In this document: piece after piece, positions 1 through 5,194 of the stretch
Layout: the number at the start of each line of letters is the position of its first letter
Position numbering within the stretch: position 1 is the stretch's first letter
Assembly: GCA_937871355.1 (NCBI GenBank)
Contig: CALMPX010000084.1
Coordinates: forward strand, 1-13,114
Direction: 5' to 3'
DNA from: an uncultured Bdellovibrio sp.
Lineage (GTDB): Bacteria; Bdellovibrionota; Bdellovibrionia; Bdellovibrionales; Bdellovibrionaceae
Length of the DNA: 13,114 nucleotides
Notes under the pieces: model-generated
The model's database searches: none
The model's input: only the letters and a program-made list of their open reading frames with translations
Told to the model about the DNA's origin: nothing
Made by a program: the position numbers and the translations under genes

Positions 1-195
1 ATCGCTGATATCACGAACAAACACATTCATGCGCGAATCAACTGATTTTAAATACGCCAGTTTCTTGCCGTCTGGAGACACTTCGAACGATCTCGCGATT
101 GGATTTTTAAAAAAATCTTTTAAAGGAATTAGATTTTCGGCCTGAACAAAAGATCCTAGAAAACAACTGATTAAAAAAAATATGATATTTTTCAT
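1..195 (-). CDS. S9-family (prolyl oligopeptidase-like) peptidase, N-terminal fragment
   Basis: This gene starts with ATG at 195 and is open to the left edge, so only the first 65 residues are visible. Residues 1-19 look like a signal peptide: MK, then a hydrophobic run, ending in V-Q-A before E20, a good type I cleavage site. L8-I-S-C11 resembles a lipobox but lies unusually close to the N-terminus, so I prefer secretion to lipidation. The mature start has the pattern 'F-F-K-N-P...' followed by S-P-D-G-K-K-L-A-Y at 40-48. This is typical of the first beta-propeller blade of S9 peptidases of the acylaminoacyl or dipeptidyl type; the catalytic domain is outside the window. A GAAGG ribosome site precedes the ATG by 6 nt. 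The gene lies 24 nt after the 3-hydroxyacyl-CoA dehydrogenase stop, so the two are probably co-transcribed. TolB-like propeller proteins share the SPDG motif and cannot be excluded. Confidence 0.6.
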   Translation of the reverse strand, partial: MKNIIFFLISCFLGSFVQAENLIPLKDFFKNPIARSFEVSPDGKKLAYLKSVDSRMNVFVRDISD

Positions 196-219
196 TTACA
201 ACCTTCGTTTGAAATTAAA

Positions 220-1086
220 TTATTTAGCGTAATTATAAAATCCGCGACCTGATTTACGCCCCATCCATCCTGCTTCGACGTATTTAACTAACAACGGACA
301 GGGACGATATTTAGAGTCACCTAAACCGTCATGAAGAACATTCATAATGGCTAAACATGTATCTAAACCAATGAAGTCGGCTAAAGTGAGTGGTCCCATC
401 GGTTGATTCGTTCCCAACACCATGGCTTGATCAATGGATTCAACCGTAGCGATACCTTCGTGTAAGGTGTAAACAGCTTCGTTAATCATTGGCATCAATA
501 CGCGATTAACGATAAAGCCTGGCATATCTTTGACTGACTCAACAAAAACTTTTCCTAATTTTTCTGATAACTGTTTAGTTAATGTGAAAGTTTCAGGACT
601 TGTTTGTAAGCCTTTGATCCCTTCAACTAATTTCATCAAAGGAACAGGATTCATAAAATGCATTCCAACCACCTGACTTGGACGCATCGTCGCGGCAGCA
701 ATTTTAGTAATCGATATAGAAGATGTGTTTGTGGCTAAGATCGCTTCCGGTTTAACCACGGCATCTAATTCTTTGAAAATTTTTAATTTTAAATCTATAT
801 TTTCAGTAGCAGCTTCGATCACAAAATCAGAATTCTTAAGATCGCTGATTTGCGTCGTAACTTTAATTTGACCTAAGATAGCTTTCTTATCGTCTTCAGT
901 CATGGTGGCTTTTTTAATTAAACGATCTAAACTTGATGAAATAGTGACTAGACCTTTCTCTAGGGAGGTTTGAGAAATATCATAGATCAAAACTTCAAGC
1001 TTTTGAGCGGCACAAACTTGAGCAATGCCGTTTCCCATTTGACCTGCGCCAATAATACCAATTTTTTGAATTTGATTAACGTTCAT
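220..1086 (-). CDS. hbd: 3-hydroxybutyryl-CoA / 3-hydroxyacyl-CoA dehydrogenase
   Basis: This is an NAD(P)-dependent cytoplasmic oxidoreductase that interconverts 3-hydroxyacyl-CoA and 3-oxoacyl-CoA in fatty-acid or butanoate metabolism. The N-terminal Rossmann fold shows G13-A-G15-Q-M-G18, with acidic D36 at the end of the second strand. This position usually selects NAD, but the cofactor is not proven. The family's catalytic set is visible: S122 in T-N-T-S-S, H143 and E155 in the H-F-M-N-P-V-P-L-M-K-L-V-E signature, and N194 in G-F-I-V-N-R. The C-terminal helical domain (about 190-288) has the expected P-M-G-P-L-T-L-A-D-F-I-G-L-D stretch. At 288 residues it has the usual single-domain length, with no fused hydratase. 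An AAGGAG site lies 5 nt before the ATG. It is divergent from the exported SH3-like gene and is followed after 24 nt by the S9 peptidase start. Chain-length preference cannot be read from the sequence. Confidence 0.93.
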   Translation of the reverse strand: MNVNQIQKIGIIGAGQMGNGIAQVCAAQKLEVLIYDISQTSLEKGLVTISSSLDRLIKKATMTEDDKKAILGQIKVTTQISDLKNSDFVIEAATENIDLKLKIFKELDAVVKPEAILATNTSSISITKIAAATMRPSQVVGMHFMNPVPLMKLVEGIKGLQTSPETFTLTKQLSEKLGKVFVESVKDMPGFIVNRVLMPMINEAVYTLHEGIATVESIDQAMVLGTNQPMGPLTLADFIGLDTCLAIMNVLHDGLGDSKYRPCPLLVKYVEAGWMGRKSGRGFYNYAK

Positions 1087-1182
1087 AAATGCTCCTTAAT
1101 TCTAATTGAAAATGCGAGAATAAAATATATAGCAAGAACTGGCCTTGATGACATGACATTTCACTCTTTAAAATTGTAAAAG
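1087..1182. promoter_or_regulatory. Divergent promoter region between hbd and the SH3-like gene
   Basis: These 96 bp must hold the promoters of both flanking divergent genes. An AT-rich core (about 1121-1131, TAAAATATATA) could serve as a -10 region on either strand. For the plus-strand gene, TTGAAA at 1106-1111 followed after 16 nt by TATAGC at 1128-1133 is a possible weak -35/-10 pair. The hbd ribosome site lies at 1092-1097. No clear operator palindrome was seen. The promoter elements are a guess from similarity to the sigma-70 consensus. Confidence 0.3.
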
Positions 1183-2409
1183 ATGCCCTTCGTCAAAAAA
1201 TACCTTTTACTAACTGTCTGTTCACTTTCTTTAATCGCAAAAACGGCGCAGTCGAATACATTGATCGGTAACCCCAGTATTGCTTTCTATAAGTCAAAAA
1301 ATAGTCAATTTGCCTCTGGCGAAGCGAGTTATGAGCGCCTTAAAGAGAATATTGTTACTGTTGCGGAAGAACTAGTCAAAACAGAGAGCGAATATTATCA
1401 GTTTGGCCATCAAAAAATATCAAAAAACCTCATCACACCCACTTTCGCCAAAAATCTTTCCCTTTCAAAGTCATATGCAGATATTGGGCAATTCTTAACC
1501 CTTAAAGAAACTTCTCTCAAAGAAAAGGCCCATTTAAAATCTCGAACAATCGGACAAGTCCTTGAGCACACTAAGCTGATTCCATTAAAATATGAAAATG
1601 GTTTTATTCAAGTCATGCACCAAGGAAAAAAAGGGTTTATAGACATTTCAGTTTGTATTTCTAAGTTCGATTATGCCTATGCCATTTACGCTAAACATCC
1701 TCGAACTCAAGTTAAACAATGGCACTACGTCAAATCACGCCTTTTCGATCAAATTGAAATTTACGATCAAACACAAATTCCCATGTCTGCCGTGGAAGGT
1801 CTTTTTACCAACGAAAAAATGGGAATCATCACAGATCATAAATCACAATTGCCACTTTGGAGTAAGGTGACTTTAAAATTTGCAAGCGAAACACCGAAAA
1901 AAATAACTTGGAACCAAAGCTTCATTTCAGGTCATGGTTCCGTCTGGTGGAAAACTCCTGACAGTATGGCGACTCACAACGATTCCTTAACTATCGATGA
2001 GATCCTGAAAAAAGATGTGTATTCTATTTCTTCGCATCCGCGTGAACCCAAAAAATCGATTATTTCTATTCCTGAAGGCGTCTATATCACGAGTAATGGG
2101 TCAACTTGGACCCCATTAAGACAATTCAAAAACTTCCGCGGTCCGGTTTATTACTACAACGACAATATGATTTTCGTTGGATCTTTACGAAGCACCAACC
2201 AAGGAAAAACGTTTGAACCATTTATTAATATAAGTTCTATCTCAAGTGCAATTTCGCGTAATCTAGGGTATCAACCCCAATCAGTTAAAATTAAGAAAAT
2301 AAAATCTGAACGCCCTTCTCAAATTTCTGTTGATGTGATCACGGGATATAAAACGCTGAAACTTCAAAGTATGATCTACAATCAAAGCTGGGAAGTCGTT
2401 AAGTTCTAA
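1183..2409 (+). CDS. Exported protein with bacterial SH3-like segment and Asp-box-like C-terminal region
   Basis: I do not recognise a named family for this 408-residue protein. Residues 1-24 form a signal peptide: K5-K6, a hydrophobic core, then A22-Q-S24 as a plausible type I cleavage site, so it is probably periplasmic or secreted. Residues 105-160 resemble a bacterial SH3 (SH3b) domain, with L-T-L-K-E...L-K-S at the start, a mid-domain 'Y-E-N-G-F-I-Q-V' strand, and 'K-K-G-F-I' at 149-153, the usual 'G-W-V' position. The C-terminal part has two Asp-box-like turns: S-N-G-S-T-W (304-309) and S-T-N-Q-G-K-T-F (337-344). The second fits S-x-[DN]-x-G-x-T-[WF], as in BNR/sialidase-like or Ycf48-like propellers, but two turns are too few for a whole propeller. 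ATG 1183 is chosen because it gives an intact signal peptide, although no good ribosome site is visible. Its stop overlaps the convergent acyltransferase by 4 nt. A cell-wall-binding role is inference. Confidence 0.75.
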   Translation: MPFVKKYLLLTVCSLSLIAKTAQSNTLIGNPSIAFYKSKNSQFASGEASYERLKENIVTVAEELVKTESEYYQFGHQKISKNLITPTFAKNLSLSKSYADIGQFLTLKETSLKEKAHLKSRTIGQVLEHTKLIPLKYENGFIQVMHQGKKGFIDISVCISKFDYAYAIYAKHPRTQVKQWHYVKSRLFDQIEIYDQTQIPMSAVEGLFTNEKMGIITDHKSQLPLWSKVTLKFASETPKKITWNQSFISGHGSVWWKTPDSMATHNDSLTIDEILKKDVYSISSHPREPKKSIISIPEGVYITSNGSTWTPLRQFKNFRGPVYYYNDNMIFVGSLRSTNQGKTFEPFINISSISSAISRNLGYQPQSVKIKKIKSERPSQISVDVITGYKTLKLQSMIYNQSWEVVKF

Positions 2410-3134
2410 TTTTTCTCGATCCATTTTGCATTCATTTGATCATAAACAATTTTTTGTAATTGTTGACGATTTTCGTTTCCATAACCTTCCACAGAGTGCG
2501 GCTTTAAAAAATAAAGATCAATCTCACGATGCCAGCAATCCGTATTCGAAATAAACTTATTTTTCGGTAAGACTTCGTACGCCCCTTTTATGATAATTGG
2601 TGCTATAATAGCCCCTGACGAAATAGCAAAAATGAATGGACCAGCTTTAAAAGGAAATAAATTTTCTCCGTAAAACCGACCACCTTCTGGCGATAGTGCA
2701 AATTTTTCATTATTCTGCAGTCTGACTCGCGCCTCACTGTAGACCTTAAAAACTTCTTCACGACTGCCACGCGCGATAGGCAAAGTTCCCGAACTTTTCA
2801 TAGCATATCCGAAAATAGGAATACTAAATAATTCAATTTTAGCACCGAAACGGACTTCTGGAATCGATGAGGCCAAAGCAAAAATATCAAAAAAACTAGA
2901 GTGATTGAATAAGAATACACATCCTTGCTGAGGTCTGTTTTCCGTATTATAAACATTCACTTTAACATTGAAAATAAAACATGCAAAACGCGCCCAACTC
3001 GAAATAATAAGATCCTGTAGTTTTTTATGATTTAAAATAAATCCATTGAGAATTCCGATAACACTAAAAAAAATAGTACTCAATATAAAAACGATCGTCA
3101 TCACAACCGAACGAATAAAAAAGAAGACTTTCAT
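2406..3134 (-). CDS. plsC: PlsC-family 1-acyl-sn-glycerol-3-phosphate acyltransferase
   Basis: This enzyme probably transfers an acyl chain to lysophosphatidic acid at the inner membrane to make phosphatidic acid, the precursor of phospholipids. The four family blocks are present in order: N77-H78-S-S-F-F-D83 (the catalytic H-x4-D motif), G116-T-L-P-I-A-R-G (block II), S148-P-E-G-G-R153 (block III, here P-E-G-G-R instead of the common P-E-G-T-R), and A178-P-I-I-I (block IV). Residues 4-34 form a hydrophobic N-terminal membrane anchor. The length of 242 residues is normal for the family. The start codon lies inside the stop of the upstream gene (ATGA, 3131-3134), so translation is probably coupled to it. 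Its TAG stop overlaps the stop of the convergent plus-strand gene. PlsC-like proteins also acylate other lipids such as ornithine lipids, so the acceptor is not certain. Confidence 0.88.
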   Translation of the reverse strand: MKVFFFIRSVVMTIVFILSTIFFSVIGILNGFILNHKKLQDLIISSWARFACFIFNVKVNVYNTENRPQQGCVFLFNHSSFFDIFALASSIPEVRFGAKIELFSIPIFGYAMKSSGTLPIARGSREEVFKVYSEARVRLQNNEKFALSPEGGRFYGENLFPFKAGPFIFAISSGAIIAPIIIKGAYEVLPKNKFISNTDCWHREIDLYFLKPHSVEGYGNENRQQLQKIVYDQMNAKWIEKN

Positions 3135-4237
3135 ATCTTTAAAACCCTTTTTCGAGCGGCTTCAATTTGGCGATTTTTATATGAAGCATGCTCTGAATCT
3201 CCGCCTTGCATCTTCGAATAAGTCTCTAAGTTCATAATTTGCACTTCGTAAGGGTAGAAAAAACTAAATTCTTTGCCTGGACTGGTTTCGATGCGAATTA
3301 ATTTTCTAGAAATAAATTTAATATACTGAAAATCATTAGCAGAAAAAGGATTCGATTTTCTAAATAAATTTAAAAAGCCTGATTTTGTTTGCGCTTTTAA
3401 ATGAGATTTCAACAATCGATCAATTTTCTCCGGCGAATAGTTTTGATCGGCCCCATGTTTTTCGTTTAATTTTTCACAAACGCGAATAAATTCATTGACC
3501 GGATAAAGATTATTCGATGATTGATCCGGCATTATATGCGCATAACTCATTAAGTTTTCTTCGACCAAAAATCGAATCACTTGAAATGAATCGAAAATGG
3601 TATTTGTCACAAAGCGCACTCCAACTTTATCAAAGATCTTCATAGCTACAGCATCTGGTTTAGCTAATAATTTAATAACGGAACTGCTCGAGGTTTTAAA
3701 TGGTTTTGTTTGAAAACTACATAATTCAACTCGAGGATGACCTTCTTTTTTGAAAGATCTCAAATACAATTTTTCCTGTTGAACAACACACTGCTCAAAT
3801 GATGATAGAACTTGTTTTTGAATTTCTTCAGAAAAAGAACTAAACAAGTCGGATTCACTATGAATAAAAACATGAATACAACGAAGCATGGCACAGGACC
3901 ATCTTTGCAAACTGTCATCTTTAGGACTTGATGCCCAGATGAGTAAGTTACGTAGATCTTCAAGTTTTTCCGGAATTCGTACAACTTCTGGAATTTCATT
4001 TTCGGCAAATTTTAATTTACTCGTTAACAACACCAATGCTCTACGATGAAAGTACCAAAGATTTATGCGATCTTTTTCATGAGATATATCAAATCCGTAA
4101 CTTTTTAAAAAAGAATCTGCTTCACTTAAGTTATGAATATTCAAACGCGGCTGATCTAAAACAGATTGTCCGCCTGCCACGACCGAAAGCTCTTCGAAGT
4201 TGAACTTATAAAATGAAGATGTATTTTGAATATTCAC
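3131..4237 (-). CDS. Uncharacterised protein with a diverged RelA/SpoT-synthetase-like domain
   Basis: No experimentally defined family is recognised with certainty; I have an unverified recollection of an uncharacterised deltaproteobacterial family called TIGR04552 that may include it. The C-terminal half carries motifs in the order of (p)ppGpp synthetase domains. K181-T-S-S-S-S-V-I-K189 resembles the basic substrate-binding segment. I201-F-D203-K-V-G206-V-R208 matches D-I-A-G-I-R with its metal-binding Asp. E331-V-Q-I334 matches E-I-Q-I-R-T with its catalytic Glu, but the Arg is replaced by Met. E349-H...Y353-K354 resembles the closing E-H-x-L-x-Y-K. The G-Y-R-S-L-H guanine-binding motif is not recognisable; N-D-F-Q-Y-I-K-F (301-308) sits in its place. 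About 70 residues are inserted between the Asp and Glu motifs. Residues 1-160 look helical. The start is GTG at 4237, because a TGA lies two codons upstream and the first internal Met is residue 117. Its stop overlaps plsC by 4 nt. The enzyme may be active, altered or dead. Confidence 0.7.
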   Translation of the reverse strand: MNIQNTSSFYKFNFEELSVVAGGQSVLDQPRLNIHNLSEADSFLKSYGFDISHEKDRINLWYFHRRALVLLTSKLKFAENEIPEVVRIPEKLEDLRNLLIWASSPKDDSLQRWSCAMLRCIHVFIHSESDLFSSFSEEIQKQVLSSFEQCVVQQEKLYLRSFKKEGHPRVELCSFQTKPFKTSSSSVIKLLAKPDAVAMKIFDKVGVRFVTNTIFDSFQVIRFLVEENLMSYAHIMPDQSSNNLYPVNEFIRVCEKLNEKHGADQNYSPEKIDRLLKSHLKAQTKSGFLNLFRKSNPFSANDFQYIKFISRKLIRIETSPGKEFSFFYPYEVQIMNLETYSKMQGGDSEHASYKNRQIEAARKRVLKI

Positions 4238-4249
4238 TATTCATTAGCC

Positions 4250-4284
4250 TAAATAAATTCGGGCCAGAGATCAACTCCAGCCCG
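4250..4284 (-). terminator. Intrinsic terminator of the lipoprotein gene
   Basis: Read on the minus strand, positions 4284-4260 fold into a 10-bp stem closed by a 5-nt loop (UUGAU). It has five outer G-C pairs, two consecutive G-U wobbles, then three more pairs. The wobbles pair only in minus-strand RNA, where the stem is continuous; the plus-strand RNA would have a 2x2 internal loop. A U-rich tail (AAUUUAUUUA, 4259-4250) follows. It lies 34 nt after the lipoprotein stop and 13 nt before the GTG of the next gene, so it is also inside that gene's upstream region. Confidence 0.75.
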
Positions 4285-4308
4285 TTAAAATGCTTGTTAT
4301 TGATGCTA

Positions 4309-4336
4309 TTTATAGGATTACTGTATTGCACCGCAA
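4309..4336 (-). promoter_or_regulatory. Possible promoter for the RelA/SpoT-like gene and plsC
   Basis: On the minus strand, TTGCGG (4336-4331) is followed after 16 nt by TATAAA (4314-4309), a fair sigma-70-like pair that straddles the end of the lipoprotein gene. A promoter is expected here because the terminator at 4260-4284 should stop most read-through from upstream. A transcript starting near 4302 would carry that same hairpin in its leader. The -35 match is weak (TTG only), so this is tentative. Confidence 0.3.
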
Positions 4337-4977
4337 GTTGCGATCGCAAACTGACCCAATTGACCTGAACTCGGCGATGCACTTGTTACAACAGTCGTAT
4401 AGTTGGTGTAGCTAACAACTCCAGAAAAATATTGGCTATCTACTTTTCCTGTAAAACGAATTTCACCGTAAGCATCTTTAAAAACGACCTCTCCTTGACC
4501 AGTTTGTAAATTGAACTGACCTGATGAAGCTGTGTTGATCGTAACAGCGATCGGATTTAAACTTTGCGAAGCCACATAACTATCATAAACCTTAACCGAA
4601 ATTTTAGATTGATTTAAAACGACTCGACCGCTTGCATCTACTTTGATAACTCCTTGAAAGCGCACGCCTGTTGAATAGTCATTAGGACTTGAGCTGATTG
4701 TTCCCACATCATCAGGAGATGTCGTAGCTGACAAAAAATCTTTCACTCTTTGTTCAAATGATACAGCATTCGTATTGCTTGAATCATAAATCGTCCCGAT
4801 AGCTGATTGGCCAGAAGGACATGTATTTTGAAAGACTGAACCATTGCCTGCGACCACATCAGTTCGTTGTGTAGTCGTATAAGCCCGAGCTCCGTCTTTA
4901 GCGGCAGGTTTACAACCCATAAGAGCTAATAATCCTAAAGCGATTACCGTCAATTTAATGTTTGTATTTTTCATCAT
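4318..4977 (-). CDS. Lipoprotein of unknown function
   Basis: I do not recognise this 219-residue protein. It has a clear type II (lipoprotein) signal: N-terminal lysines, a hydrophobic core, and the lipobox L19-M-G-C22, followed by K23 rather than Asp, which in enteric bacteria would mean sorting to the outer membrane. The mature part begins with a low-complexity Ala/Thr-rich linker. It continues as a Ser/Thr/Gly/Val-rich, probably beta-strand-rich domain with short alternating hydrophobic strands (for example G-E-I-R-F-T-G-K-V and S-G-V-V-S-Y). C53 and C215 near the two ends of the domain are the only other cysteines and could form a disulfide. Two Met codons begin the frame; the GGAGG at 4981-4985 lies 3 nt from the first and 6 nt from the second (4974), so the second is probably used. 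It is a monocistronic unit, divergent from the ABC-F gene and ended by a strong hairpin terminator. Composition resembles its neighbours. Confidence 0.75.
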   Translation of the reverse strand: MMKNTNIKLTVIALGLLALMGCKPAAKDGARAYTTTQRTDVVAGNGSVFQNTCPSGQSAIGTIYDSSNTNAVSFEQRVKDFLSATTSPDDVGTISSSPNDYSTGVRFQGVIKVDASGRVVLNQSKISVKVYDSYVASQSLNPIAVTINTASSGQFNLQTGQGEVVFKDAYGEIRFTGKVDSQYFSGVVSYTNYTTVVTSASPSSGQLGQFAIATCGAIQ

Positions 4978-4980
4978 CTA

Positions 4981-4985
4981 CCTCC
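4981..4985 (-). promoter_or_regulatory. Strong Shine-Dalgarno of the lipoprotein gene
   Basis: GGAGG on the minus strand stands 3 nt before the ATG ending at 4977 and 6 nt before the next in-frame ATG at 4974. The spacing favours the second ATG, giving a 218-residue product that starts M-K-N-T. It is one of the best ribosome sites in the window, in contrast to the poor ones before the SH3-like, ABC-F and mutS genes, and suggests high expression of the lipoprotein. Confidence 0.7.
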
Positions 4986-5117
4986 GACTTTATTAGTCTA
5001 TACATACTACATAGGCAATCTCGGGGCCAAAGAAGTGTCTCATGGTAATACATCATTGTTTTGATATGAAACGCTGCAATCAAATATATTCACTCGTGCA
5101 TTTTCCGGCATGATTAG

Positions 5118-5133
5118 TTAGACGGCTGTCTAA
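5118..5133. promoter_or_regulatory. TetR-type operator-like palindrome upstream of the ABC-F gene
   Basis: TTAGACGGCTGTCTAA is a perfect 6-bp inverted repeat around a 4-bp centre, in the 217-bp divergent region between the lipoprotein and ABC-F genes. The core TAGAC-N4-GTCTA is a layout used by several TetR/AcrR-family repressors (NemR-type sites are similar). A TTGACG at 5138-5143, a possible -35 box for the ABC-F gene, lies 4 bp further on, so a bound repressor could block it; no good -10 at normal spacing was found. No regulator gene is in the window. The rest of this intergenic region shows nothing else I can call. Confidence 0.4.
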
Positions 5134-5194
5134 AAATTTGACGACAAACATGAGTTTCCATGACTTTAGTTATTCCCTCCTCTAAACTACCCCA

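Noticed and set aside
970..1179. 69-codon plus-strand open frame opposite the hbd start
   Set aside because: It lies mostly antisense to the conserved Rossmann fold of hbd, has no recognisable domain, and ends before the signal-peptide gene; a shadow frame.
1673..1870. 65-codon plus-strand frame inside the SH3-like gene
   Set aside because: Fully contained in another frame of a longer gene with a signal peptide and domain-like features; no motif of its own.
3046..3237. 63-codon plus-strand frame across the plsC start
   Set aside because: Antisense to the membrane anchor of plsC and the end of the upstream gene; composition is that of a shadow frame.
3760..4008. 82-codon minus-strand frame inside the RelA/SpoT-like gene
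   Set aside because: Nested in another frame of a longer gene that has recognisable motifs; the hydrophobic stretches follow from the helical coding pattern.
4201..4244. ATG at 4244 as the start of the RelA/SpoT-like gene, upstream of the GTG
   Set aside because: It is in a different frame and meets a stop after 12 codons; the gene's own frame has a TGA two codons before the GTG at 4237.
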